Shown here: positions 1 through 8,500 of the stretch, in pieces
How positions within the stretch are numbered: the stretch's first letter is position 1
Layout of the letters: each line of letters opens with the position of its first letter
Origin: JBBTQZ01 sp038065435
GTDB taxonomy: Bacteria > Patescibacteriota > Minisyncoccia > Phycocordibacterales > WO2-35-19
Reading direction: 5' to 3'
DNA length: 15,900 nt
NCBI GenBank assembly: GCA_038065435.1
Contig: JBBTQZ010000022.1
Span: forward strand, 1 to 15,900
Notes under the pieces: model-generated
Told to the model about the DNA's origin: nothing
The model's input: the letters and a program-made list of their open reading frames with translations, nothing else
The model's database searches: none
Position numbers and translations under genes: made by a program

Positions 1-807
1 TTTTCCAAAAGCGATCAAGAAAAAATCATGCGCGCTATGAAGAAAACAAGCGGCATGATACTTTCTACCGGCCCTACTGGAAGTGGCAAGACCACCACTC
101 TCTACACACTTATAAAGATGCTCAACTCAAAAGACATTTCTATCATTACTATTGAAGATCCAATCGAGTATGCCATAGATGGCATAGAGCAGATACAGGT
201 CAACCAACATGCTGGCCTCACCTTTGCCAATGGTCTACGCTCTATCCTAAGGCAAGACCCGAACATTATCATGGTCGGTGAAATAAGAGACAGCGAGACA
301 GCCAACATTGCAGTGAACAGCGCTCTCACTGGCCATCTCCTTCTCTCCACATTGCACACCAACGACTCAGCTACTACTTTGCCAAGGCTCCTAGACATGG
401 GTATAGAGCCATACCTCGTCGCTTCAACTGTAAATATCGCTATAGGTCAGAGATTGGTCAGAAAAATATGTTCACACTGCAAAGAAAAGTTTGCCATTTC
501 CCCCGTGATCAAAGAAAGCCTTTCACTTAGTGCGGTCTCGCCTTTTTTGGATCAAAATTTCGATCTTTATAAGGGTAAAGGTTGCGAGAAGTGCAACAGA
601 AGTGGATATTCTGGTCGGCTCTCCATCAACGAAGTGTTTGTAGTGACAGACGAAATAAGAGAAGCCATAGTTAGGAAAGCTTCTTCCAGCGAGCTTCGCA
701 AGATAGCTGTAGCGAATGGCATGAAGACGATGCTCCAAGACGGCTTGGACAAGGTCAAGGATGGCAAAACCACTCTAGAGGAGATACTGCGAGTAATCAA
801 CGAATAA
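1..807 (+). CDS. pilB: Type IV pilus assembly ATPase PilB/GspE, C-terminal part (5' end outside window)
   Basis: Hexameric secretion ATPase that powers pilin polymerisation at the inner face of the membrane. The reading frame is open from base 1, and the codons before the first ATG (FSKSDQEKIMRAMKK) fit the family, so the gene begins upstream and about 268 residues are visible. Seen in order: Walker A GPTGSGKT, the Asp-box region (TIEDPIEY), Walker B-like IIMVGEIRD, His box TGHLLLSTLHTND, and a C-terminal tetracysteine zinc motif (CSHC ... CEKC). The last is typical of extension ATPases (PilB/GspE) and argues against the retraction ATPase PilT. One base separates its stop from the pilC start, so it is the first visible gene of an operon. 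The N-terminal domains cannot be judged. Confidence 0.95.
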   Translation, partial: FSKSDQEKIMRAMKKTSGMILSTGPTGSGKTTTLYTLIKMLNSKDISIITIEDPIEYAIDGIEQIQVNQHAGLTFANGLRSILRQDPNIIMVGEIRDSETANIAVNSALTGHLLLSTLHTNDSATTLPRLLDMGIEPYLVASTVNIAIGQRLVRKICSHCKEKFAISPVIKESLSLSAVSPFLDQNFDLYKGKGCEKCNRSGYSGRLSINEVFVVTDEIREAIVRKASSSELRKIAVANGMKTMLQDGLDKVKDGKTTLEEILRVINE

Positions 808-808
808 A

Positions 809-1966
809 ATGCAAAAATTTAAAAAAATTGAGCTAAAAAAATTTGACGGTGTAAAGCTTGGCGGTATAAGCAAAATATTCAAAAAGCTTCATATCAAAGC
901 TATCCGCTTTTCTTTTTTTAAGCTTTCCATCAAAGATCAAATGTTTTTTGCTAAGCGACTTTCTTTTCTTATAAAGGCTGGCGTACCACTTTTGGAGAGC
1001 CTCTATATGATCAAAGATCAGACCATATCTCGGAAATTTCAAAAAATTATCTTGCCTATCATAGACGATGTCTCCAATGGTCAGTTTCTTTCCACCAGTC
1101 TCGGCAAATTCCGGCATCTTTTTGGCGACTTGGTGATCAACATCATATCCATAGGCGAGCAAGGCGGAGTCTTGAGTAGCAACTTAGAATATCTAGCCGA
1201 GGAGCTCAAGAAGAGGGAAGCTCTTAGGCGCAAAGTAGTGAGTGCTTTCGTTTACCCTATAGTGGTTATCGTAGCTACTCTCTCCATTACTACTTTTCTG
1301 ATGGTTTATCTTTTCCCCAAGATCATTCCCATCTTTGCTAGTCTTGGCGCTGGGCTTCCAACTAGCACTCGCATGCTTATATGGATGAGCAACTTTTTGC
1401 AAAATCATGGTTTTCTTTTGCTTATCTCCATCATAATTTTCTCAATTCTAATTTCCATAATTCTTAGAAAGAACAAAGTGGCCCACTTCTTCATGGATTA
1501 TTTTTTTATCAAGGTGCCGATTATAGGCAGTGTGGTGCGGTACTACAATGTAGCCAACTCTACCAGAACTCTCGGTCTTCTTTTGCGCAGTGGCCTTACT
1601 TTGAACGAAGCTCTGCCTATCACTGGCAAAACTACCAAAAACCTAGTTTATCAAAGAGAATTCAACCATCTTTCCAAAGTGGTAAACAGGGGAGAGAGAA
1701 TCTCTAGTCATCTCAAAAAGAACAGAAGTGTTTTCCCCGACATGGTGCATCAGATAGTCGCAGTAGGCGAGAGAAGTGGCAATCTGGCTGGCTCGCTCGT
1801 GTATGTCTCTGAGCTTTATGAAAACGAAGTGGACGACTTCACCAAGAATCTTTCTAGTCTGATTGAACCAGTCCTTATGATTTTTATGGGTGTTTTGGTT
1901 GGTTTCGTTGCTATCTCTATCATTAGTCCTATATACAGCATCACTCAACACTTAAGTCCAAAATAA
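809..1966 (+). CDS. pilC: Type IV pilus inner-membrane platform protein PilC/GspF
   Basis: Polytopic membrane protein that couples the PilB motor to pilin insertion. The 385 residues are close to the usual family length of about 400. Two GspF-type halves are visible. The first begins near residue 45 (FFAKRLSFLIKAGVPLLESL) and ends in a hydrophobic segment near residues 145-175 (SAFVYPIVVIVATLSITT). A second long hydrophobic stretch (FLLLISIIIFSILISIIL) is followed by the second half, whose RTLGLLLRSGLTLNEAL repeats the first half's pattern. A C-terminal membrane segment ends the protein. The ATG lies one base after the pilB stop, and the next gene starts one base after this stop, which implies co-transcription and translational coupling. 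Confidence 0.95.
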   Translation: MQKFKKIELKKFDGVKLGGISKIFKKLHIKAIRFSFFKLSIKDQMFFAKRLSFLIKAGVPLLESLYMIKDQTISRKFQKIILPIIDDVSNGQFLSTSLGKFRHLFGDLVINIISIGEQGGVLSSNLEYLAEELKKREALRRKVVSAFVYPIVVIVATLSITTFLMVYLFPKIIPIFASLGAGLPTSTRMLIWMSNFLQNHGFLLLISIIIFSILISIILRKNKVAHFFMDYFFIKVPIIGSVVRYYNVANSTRTLGLLLRSGLTLNEALPITGKTTKNLVYQREFNHLSKVVNRGERISSHLKKNRSVFPDMVHQIVAVGERSGNLAGSLVYVSELYENEVDDFTKNLSSLIEPVLMIFMGVLVGFVAISIISPIYSITQHLSPK

Positions 1967-1967
1967 A

Positions 1968-2441
1968 ATGATAATGAATAAAAATAGAGGACTAACTTTA
2001 ATAGAAATAATTGTGGTAATCGCTATCTTTGGGTTGATAATTGTATTCGGTCTGACTCTCGATCTCAGCTCATTTAAGAGGAGTACTTTTCATTCTGAAC
2101 AAAGAATTTTGGTCAGTGTCCTAGAGAAAGCACGCAGTCGCTCCTTAAACAATATGTTTGGAAGTGTTCATGGTTTCTGCTATATCGCTCCAAACTATGT
2201 TATTTTTCGAGACAGGGTTACTTGTTTACCGACATCAACCACAGATGAAATCGTACCAGCAAACATAAATATAGCTTCAAATTTGGGAACAACTTTTCCG
2301 ATCGAAATAGTTTTTGCCCAACTTACTGGCAAACTGGTACCCCAACTTACCCCAGCTAATAACGAACTTGTTATTCACATAACAGACGGTATCAAATCCG
2401 CCGATATCAAAATAAACAATGAAGGCACAATTAATTGGTAA
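1968..2441 (+). CDS. Type IV prepilin-like protein, GspH/FimT type
   Basis: Minor pilin or pseudopilin of 157 residues. A short positive leader ends at Gly8, and the class III motif G^LTLIE places Glu at mature position +5 before a 20-residue hydrophobic helix. This is the substrate pattern of prepilin peptidase PilD, which is not encoded in the window. The C-terminal part is predicted to be beta-rich, with two Cys (in GFCYI and RVTCLP) that could form a disulphide. The second ATG at 1974 is an equally possible start and changes only two leader residues. Placement directly after pilC fits the GspH/FimT-like priming pilins that sit with other minor pilins at the tip. Confidence 0.85.
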   Translation: MIMNKNRGLTLIEIIVVIAIFGLIIVFGLTLDLSSFKRSTFHSEQRILVSVLEKARSRSLNNMFGSVHGFCYIAPNYVIFRDRVTCLPTSTTDEIVPANINIASNLGTTFPIEIVFAQLTGKLVPQLTPANNELVIHITDGIKSADIKINNEGTINW

Positions 2442-3891
2442 TAAATACAGGAAGAGCTTGTCCCGCGAAGCGAAGCGAAGTGGGGGTTTTGCCACTCTTG
2501 AAATATTAATCGCCTTTTTAGTGCTAATTTTATGTATTAGTGCTGTTATATTGCTTGCTTTCGGTAATCAATCGGTAGCTATTGATTCTGAAACAAACAA
2601 CGAAGCCCTCTACAAAGCTGGGCAAATGTTGGAAAAAGCTCGGTCTGATTCTCGTTTTGATTTTGCTTCGGTTAACCCTATACCTACTCTTCCAGTAACA
2701 TTTATACAAGATAATATTTATAAAAAATCTCTTCAAGTAATATACCCCGATCCTAGTGATTTTTTCACCAAAAAGGTGACCAGTAATATTACTTGGAAAG
2801 TCGATGGCGGCCGAGATCAAACTATTTCTCTCTCTACTCTCCTTACTGATCCAGCAGCAGTAAATGGTGGCAATACCTGCAACTCTGTCCTTTCTGGTGA
2901 TTGGACCAACCCTCAATTATTAGGAGATGTAGATGTTGGTCAAAACAATGGTGGTACTGATGTTGATATTTTTTTACAAAAAGCTTACGTGACAACAAAC
3001 GCTAGCGCTACCAATAAACCAGATTTTTATGTTGTTGATGTAAATAATCCAAACTTATCTCCTTTGCCGATTATTGGTGGTGTGGGTATCAATACTGGAC
3101 CAGGACTGATGGCTGTTCATGTTACCGATAAATATGCTTATGTAGCAAATCAAAGTAGAAATGGACAACTCCAAATTATAGACATTCAACCGAGTACTCC
3201 AAATCTGATCACTACCTTTCCATTGACCAATGTGACAGGAAGTGGTGCTCAAGCATTGGGTAACAGCATTTTCTATAAAGATGGTTACGTTTATTTAGGG
3301 CTTACGACTACAGCAACTGGTCCAGAATTTAATATTATAGACGTAAGAGTTTCAAATGCTCCAGTTTTGCGCGGTAGTTATTCTATTGGTCATGATATTA
3401 ATGCGATTTATATAAGGGGAGATTATGCTTACATCGCTTCCCCCCACAATGAAGAACTAAAAATTTTAAATATTTTTGATAAAGACAATCCGATACCAGT
3501 CGGTTTTGTAGATTTGTTGGATAACTCAGCCAATGGCAAAAGTATCGCAATGGTCGGTAACACTTTATATCTAGGTCGGACTGAAGGTGCTTCTCCAGCG
3601 ACCAAAGAGCTCCAACTTGTTAACATCACTATTCCGGGTTCACCAGCCCCCGGTGTTTCTTTCGATGTAGATTCAACCGTTAATGCTTTGGCCATCAGAG
3701 AGAATTTGGTTTTTATGGTGACAAGTGAACCGGGACTTGGTTTTCAAATTTGGAATTTGGACACAGGATTACTTTATGGTTCAAAAAATGTGCAACAAAC
3801 TTCAACTGGAGGGATGGATTGTGAAGGTAATTATATTTATATCGCTCAAAGAAGTAACAAAGCATTACAAATAGTTGGTCCCGGTCCATAA
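2419..3891 (+). CDS. Prepilin fused to an LVIVD-type beta-propeller
   Basis: The protein has 490 residues, whereas minor pilins usually have 150-200. The leader ends in SGG^FATLEI (cleavage after Gly23, Glu28 at +5), followed by a hydrophobic helix and a short pilin-like alpha/beta part to about residue 150. The rest consists of about seven repeated blade units pairing a [YL]xY[IVL]A strand with an [IV][IVL][DN][IV] strand. Examples are YAYVANQ...LQIIDI, YVYLGLT...FNIIDV, YAYIASP...LKILNI, TLYLGRT...LQLVNI and YIYIAQR...LQIVG. This resembles LVIVD repeat beta-propellers. The ATG at 2419 overlaps the preceding gene by 23 bases; TTG at 2458 is an alternative start that still keeps the prepilin motif. 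The propeller would be displayed on the pilus, so a tip adhesin is likely but inferred. Confidence 0.85.
   Translation: MKAQLIGNKYRKSLSREAKRSGGFATLEILIAFLVLILCISAVILLAFGNQSVAIDSETNNEALYKAGQMLEKARSDSRFDFASVNPIPTLPVTFIQDNIYKKSLQVIYPDPSDFFTKKVTSNITWKVDGGRDQTISLSTLLTDPAAVNGGNTCNSVLSGDWTNPQLLGDVDVGQNNGGTDVDIFLQKAYVTTNASATNKPDFYVVDVNNPNLSPLPIIGGVGINTGPGLMAVHVTDKYAYVANQSRNGQLQIIDIQPSTPNLITTFPLTNVTGSGAQALGNSIFYKDGYVYLGLTTTATGPEFNIIDVRVSNAPVLRGSYSIGHDINAIYIRGDYAYIASPHNEELKILNIFDKDNPIPVGFVDLLDNSANGKSIAMVGNTLYLGRTEGASPATKELQLVNITIPGSPAPGVSFDVDSTVNALAIRENLVFMVTSEPGLGFQIWNLDTGLLYGSKNVQQTSTGGMDCEGNYIYIAQRSNKALQIVGPGP
2466..2480 (+). repeat. Pentanucleotide microsatellite (CGAAG)x3 in a prepilin leader
   Basis: Three perfect tandem CGAAG units lie in the leader of the propeller prepilin, just before the GG^FATLE cleavage site, and encode the positive stretch REAKRS. 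A gain or loss of one five-base unit would shift the reading frame. Three units is a short tract, so slippage may be rare. Confidence 0.6.
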
Positions 3892-3895
3892 AATT

Positions 3896-4366
3896 ATGAA
3901 AAGTAAAAATAATACCGGTTTTACATTAATTGAGGTTATTATCTATATTGCGCTTTTTACGGTGTTGATGGGGAGTGCTTTTGTTACTGCTTATCAATTG
4001 TTACAAGGAAGTGATGTTTTAAATCAAAAAACAATTAATCAAGAAGAAGTTAATTTCGTTTTACATAAAATAAACCGGGCTTTAAATAGTATCGCTACTA
4101 TCAACAATCCAGCGAGTGGCTATTCTAACAGTCTAACTATTACTAAATATGACGGTACTGTTGTAGATATAAAATTAAATGCGAACAAGATAGAATTGAG
4201 AGATGGAATAAGTGGAGCATATCTACCAATTACGACCGATAATGTGAAAGTGACCACTCTCCAATTTCAATATCTCCCTCCAGTCGGCACATCGCCTGCT
4301 GGCATTACCGCTTCTACTACTATAAACGGTTTTGTGGCAAGTACTACTAAATATATTAGAAATTAG
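3896..4366 (+). CDS. Type IV prepilin-like protein, PilW/GspJ type
   Basis: Minor pilin of 156 residues. The leader MKSKNNTG is followed by ^FTLIE with Glu at +5, then the hydrophobic helix VIIYIALFTVLMGSAFVTAY and a helix carrying many polar residues (QKTINQEEVNFVLHKINRAL). These are typical of PilW/GspJ-like minor pilins. An in-frame ATG at 3875 exists, but it overlaps the previous gene and adds seven residues to an otherwise standard leader, so I chose 3896, four bases after the preceding stop. The C-terminal half is beta-rich and contains no Cys. The protein is expected to form part of the pilus tip complex with the neighbouring minor pilins. Confidence 0.85.
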   Translation: MKSKNNTGFTLIEVIIYIALFTVLMGSAFVTAYQLLQGSDVLNQKTINQEEVNFVLHKINRALNSIATINNPASGYSNSLTITKYDGTVVDIKLNANKIELRDGISGAYLPITTDNVKVTTLQFQYLPPVGTSPAGITASTTINGFVASTTKYIRN

Positions 4367-4377
4367 TATTAAGGGAT

Positions 4378-4794
4378 ATGAATTATGGGTTAAGGGAAAA
4401 AAAGAATAAGAAAAAAGGAGGGTTTATGGCGTTGATGTCTGTCATTATTATTTCGGTTATTTTATTATTGATTGCCAGCACATTGAGCATGACTGGTTTT
4501 TCGGGTCGCTTAAATATTTTAGATTCTGAATATAAAGAAAGGAGTCTGGGTTTGGCGGAAGGTTGTATAGATGTGGCATTACTTAAACTTGCAATTACCC
4601 CTACTTATTCTGTTATTTCACCTGGACTAGATATAAATGTTGGAACAGATAAATGTACTATTCAAAAAGTTGATTCAGTCCCAGATCCTATTATTATAGA
4701 AACTAGAGCCACATTTCAAAATGCGGTCACTAATATAGAAGCAAAAGTTCTAAAATCAGATCTCTCCCTAGTATCTTGGCAAGAAATCCCGTAA
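4378..4794 (+). CDS. Minor pilin-like protein of the PilX/GspK type, lacking Glu+5
   Basis: The protein has 138 residues. A strongly positive leader (REKKNKKKGG) precedes ^FMALMSVIIISVILLLIAS. The fifth mature residue is Met rather than Glu, as is common in PilX- and GspK-like proteins that occupy the very tip and need no partner below in the same register. A conserved-looking segment after the helix (GLAEGCIDVALLKL) and two Cys (in EGC and DKC) could form a disulphide. A purine stretch AAGGG at 4371-4375 lies close before the ATG and may serve as a ribosome-binding site. It is the last gene before a break that contains the major-pilin promoter. Confidence 0.8.
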   Translation: MNYGLREKKNKKKGGFMALMSVIIISVILLLIASTLSMTGFSGRLNILDSEYKERSLGLAEGCIDVALLKLAITPTYSVISPGLDINVGTDKCTIQKVDSVPDPIIIETRATFQNAVTNIEAKVLKSDLSLVSWQEIP

Positions 4795-4824
4795 GTTCTG
4801 ATTTCTAATTATTGCGATAGAGGT

Positions 4825-4833
4825 TGCTATAAT
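4825..4833 (+). promoter_or_regulatory. Extended -10 promoter for the pilin gene
   Basis: The sequence TTGCTATAAT contains a perfect TATAAT at 4828-4833 preceded by TGC, the TGn extended -10 pattern. No good -35 hexamer lies at 16-18 bases, which extended -10 promoters can tolerate. Transcription would begin near 4840 and leave a leader of about 70 bases before the pilin ATG. It would allow the pilin to be expressed above the level of the upstream assembly genes. Confidence 0.55.
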
Positions 4834-4908
4834 GAATGTGGTGTGGTAGTGTTCCAAATTATTAAAAGATGTTATTAAAAGTCGGCTTTAAAATTAGAAA
4901 TTAAAAAT

Positions 4909-5343
4909 ATGAAGAAAACAAATAAAAAGTTGAGTGGTGGGTTTACTTTGATCGAAATTTTGGTGGTCATCGGCATTATTGCCATCTTGGCAACCATCGT
5001 CATCATTGCCATCAACCCCGCTCGTCAGTTTGCTCAAGGACGTGATACTCAACGTTTGAGTAATGTGAATACAATTCTTAATGCTATTGGTCAAAGAATT
5101 GCTGATTGTAAAGGTACATTTGAAGGCGTATGTGGTGGAGTTACTTGTCCAACACTGCCAACTACGGCTACTGCTATTGGAACTACCCTAGATTCTTGTT
5201 TGGTTCCGACATATGTGACTATAGTGCCAACTGAACCTAAAGCTGGAGCACTTGGTTATACAGTTATGGCTCCTACAGGTGGTAGGGTTACTGTCGCTGC
5301 TCCAGCTGCAGAAATTACTACACCTATCTCCGTTACTCGCTAA
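4909..5343 (+). CDS. Type IV pilin, probable major subunit
   Basis: The 144 residues start with the leader MKKTNKKLSGG^FTLIE (Glu at +5) and a hydrophobic helix (ILVVIGIIAILATIVIIAI). The helix is followed by NPARQFAQGRDTQRLSNVNTI, a stretch I associate with Patescibacteria pilins. Four Cys (CKGTFEGVC, TCP, DSC) suggest up to two disulphides in the globular part. The tail is rich in Ala, Thr and Val and lacks charge. It has its own extended -10 promoter and a strong intrinsic terminator, unlike the tightly packed genes before it, which is why I call it the probable major subunit. Confidence 0.88.
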   Translation: MKKTNKKLSGGFTLIEILVVIGIIAILATIVIIAINPARQFAQGRDTQRLSNVNTILNAIGQRIADCKGTFEGVCGGVTCPTLPTTATAIGTTLDSCLVPTYVTIVPTEPKAGALGYTVMAPTGGRVTVAAPAAEITTPISVTR

Positions 5344-5380
5344 ACACAAACCCCAGTAGGGTTCCCTTACTAGCTGTTGC

Positions 5381-5409
5381 AAAAATCGGCCATGCGCCGA
5401 TTTTTGTTT
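5381..5409 (+). terminator. Rho-independent terminator of the pilin gene
   Basis: A perfect 10-bp stem pairs AAAAATCGGC (5381-5390) with GCCGATTTTT (5396-5405) across a five-base loop, and a further T-rich run follows. It lies 38 bases after the pilin stop. A weaker small hairpin (AACCC/GGGTT, 5349-5363) precedes it. Confidence 0.9.
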
Positions 5410-5428
5410 TACGATAATCCAGAGTGGG

Positions 5429-5443
5429 GGAGGGTCACCCTCC
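5429..5443. repeat. Intergenic palindrome, copy A (GGAGGGTCACCCTCC)
   Basis: A perfect 7+1+7 inverted repeat. It is the core of copy E at 12688-12706 on the opposite strand. The outer GTG/CAC arms are also present (5424-5426 and 5443-5445), but three extra G lie between the left GTG and the core. It lies 20 bases beyond the pilin terminator, between the pilus operon and the giant surface-protein gene. Confidence 0.7.
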
Positions 5444-5464
5444 ACAGTTTTTGCTAGAAAATGA

Positions 5465-5492
5465 TTGACAGATATTTAAGAAGTAATAGACT
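5465..5492 (+). promoter_or_regulatory. Candidate promoter for the giant surface-protein gene
   Basis: A perfect -35 TTGACA lies at 5465-5470, with a moderate -10 TAGACT at 5487-5492 and a 16-base spacer. The leader to the ATG at 5552 would be about 50 bases, very AT-rich and without a Shine-Dalgarno sequence. A second possibility, TTGCGT at 5501 with TAATTA near 5525, cannot be excluded. Confidence 0.45.
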
Positions 5493-5551
5493 ATCAAAAG
5501 TTGCGTTATTTGTCTTATTTTTAATAATTATTACTATTTTTATATTATTTT

Positions 5552-8500
5552 ATGTCAAAAATTAATAAAAAGTTCGTTTTTCTTGGTGTTTTCTTACTCG
5601 TTACTTCTTTCGCATTACCAATAAATTTTTCTAGAGCGAGTGAAGAAGTGGCTCTGGTTGAACCTTTGGTTGAAGAAGTAGTAATCGGAGAAATTATAGA
5701 TGGTGCTTCTACTGAGTTTGTTGAGGAAACAGTAATTGAAGAAAGTGTTGTAGAAGTAACCGCCCCAACCGAAGTCCTGAGCGCTTCAATGGAAGAACCT
5801 CAAACATTAACAATTTCTGAACCAATTTTGACACCGACATTGACCACTGACAAAGCTGATTATCACCCTGGCGAAACCGCCACCATCTTTGGTAAGTTTT
5901 TTGCCCCTCTCCAGAATTTTATTTTGAAGATTTTTGGTAGTGATGAAAATGATCAGAATTATACCGAACAAGTAGAAACTGTTACAACTAACGAGACAGG
6001 ATTTTTCTCATTTAACTACACTCTTGATAATTTATATCGTCCGTTTTATGAAGTCATAGTTTCCACTCTATCCGGCGACAAAGTAGCAGAAACCTGGTTT
6101 AGGGATTCTTCTGTTCAAATTTACGACCAATGTACAAATGATGATGGGGATGGATATGCTACTGGTGATACAGAATGTCGTTGGACAAATGGTGCTATCA
6201 ACTCTAGTAACTCTGTATATTTTGAAGGAGATTCCACTATTCATAGAACTTGGATAAAGGGCTTTGCTCCTGACACTCAACACACTGTCACATTCAAGTA
6301 TGGGACTACAAAAGGAGGTAAACATGCTTATGACTATCTGACTACTTTTGATGCCTCAGAAGATTCCACTGAAGCAGATAGATGTGATGATATAACAGGG
6401 TGTGTTGGCGCTGATGAAGTTACTTCATCTATGCAGAATGATCCTAATGTGCCGGATACCATAGAACTTGCTCTTGGGACTCGAAATTTTACTCTTCGTG
6501 GTGGGACGATTGATGTTGTTTCAGTTCCACTTAGGGTAAGCGGGGCTACTACAACTGATAGCGAAACAGTGGTAACAGTAACATTTACTACTGCAGCAAC
6601 AGGAACCCCAATGTGCGAAGAATCTAACGGACCAAAAAATACAACCATAGTTTCTTGTGGTATTGCGATTTGGTTTGGAGCTCACATTGCGAATAGTAGT
6701 GAATGGTTTGATTTTGATGGTACAACTGGTGCCGGTTCAATCAACGGTTCACCTTACCATGTTGCTTTGGCAAGTGTAGATAATGTCGACGCAACTCAAG
6801 GTGGAGGACGCGATAACCAGATGTCTGCTGATGTGCTTGTTGTCCCTACACAGGCGACTCTTACACTCTTGAAAACAGTAGTTAATGATAATGGTGGTAC
6901 CGCAGTCGATACTAACTGGACGCTTTCAGCAAATGGCCCAACTCCTATTTCTGGTACAGAGGGTCAGACTGCAATAACGAATGCTCTAGTGGATGCTGGA
7001 GCTTATACTTTTTCGGAATCAAGTGGTCCCGCTGGATATACAGCTTCTCTATATAGCTGTGTTATAAATGGGGGTAATCCAATTGTAAGTAACTCCTTAA
7101 CTCTCGCTCCAGATGATATCGCAGTTTGTACAATTACTAACAACGATCAACAAGCATTTATTACCGTTAATAAAGTAGTAATAAATAATAATGGCGGAAC
7201 AAAAGGAGTTGCAGATTTTGCCCTAAAACTTGATGGAAATGCTGTAACTTCTGGAGTTCCAGTTCCTATAAATCCTGGCACTTATATTGCGAGCGAAGAT
7301 TTTGCAACTGCTGTAGGATATTCACTTACTGGTTTTACTGGTGATTGTGATGGAAGCGGTAATATTACTGTCGCTCTTGGAGAATCTAAGACTTGTACTT
7401 TGACCAATGATGACCAGTCTGGAAATTTGATAGTTCATAAAGTTACTGTTCCTGGAACCGACACGACTACTCAATTTAGTGTAACGCTAAATTCAACACC
7501 AGTTAATTTTGGCGGTAATGCTACACAAAATATTGTAGGTGGTGGGATAGTAAATTACGAAGTAAACGCGGGGACATATTCTGTCACGGAAGCTCCACAA
7601 GCTGGCTGGACTCAAACTAGTAATACTTGTAGCAATATTGTAATTCCAAATGGTGGGTTTCAACATTGCTATATCACTAACACTCAAAAGGGAAATATAA
7701 TTATTGTAAAAGATGTTATCGGCAACCCTGATCCAACAGATTTTACATTTACTAATAATTTTGGGAATGGAAATCCAGCCAGCTTTATGCTTGATGAGGA
7801 TGGCAATGGGGATTTGCCAAGTTCAAGAAATTTTGAAGTCTTGCCAGGCACTTATTCTGTAGCAGAAACAGCTTTGCCCCATTGGCAACTAGAAAGCGCT
7901 ACCTGCTCTGATCAAAGTCCTGTTAATGCGATCGTGGTATCTCCGGGCGAAATTGTCACCTGTACTTTTGTAAATGAGGAATTAAATAAAATCACTCTCA
8001 TCAAAAACACAGTTGGTAGTGATGGTACTTTTGACTTCACCATGACTGGCGATACTCTTGCTCCTAGTGCAGAACTCACTACTGTAGCTGGTACTAAAAC
8101 TCAAGTATTTGAAGATATTGACCAGGACAATGAATACACTATTTCTGAAACTGTACCGGCTGGCTGGGTGCTAACTTCTGCAACTTGTACTGGTGATGAG
8201 TCTCCAGAAAGCATTACTCCAGAACCAGGCGAAGATGTTACTTGTACATTTACTAATACCAAATTACCAACTCTCACTCTTCAAAAGACTGTTATAAAAG
8301 ATAATGGTGGCAGCGCTTTAGACACGGACTGGACACTTAGTGCAAATGGCCCAACTCCTATTTCTGGAATTGAAGGTAATGCAAATGTGACCAATAAAAT
8401 TGTATCTATTGGAAGTTATGATTTGTCAGAAACAAATGGTCCAACCGGTTATACTCCAAGTGCTTGGGTTTGTACTGGAGGTTCACAAAATGATGGTGAT

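Noticed and set aside
5406..5551. tRNA or other structured RNA gene in the break before the giant gene
   Set aside because: I found no cloverleaf-like pairing or CCA-type end; only the palindrome, a promoter-like sequence and AT-rich DNA are present.
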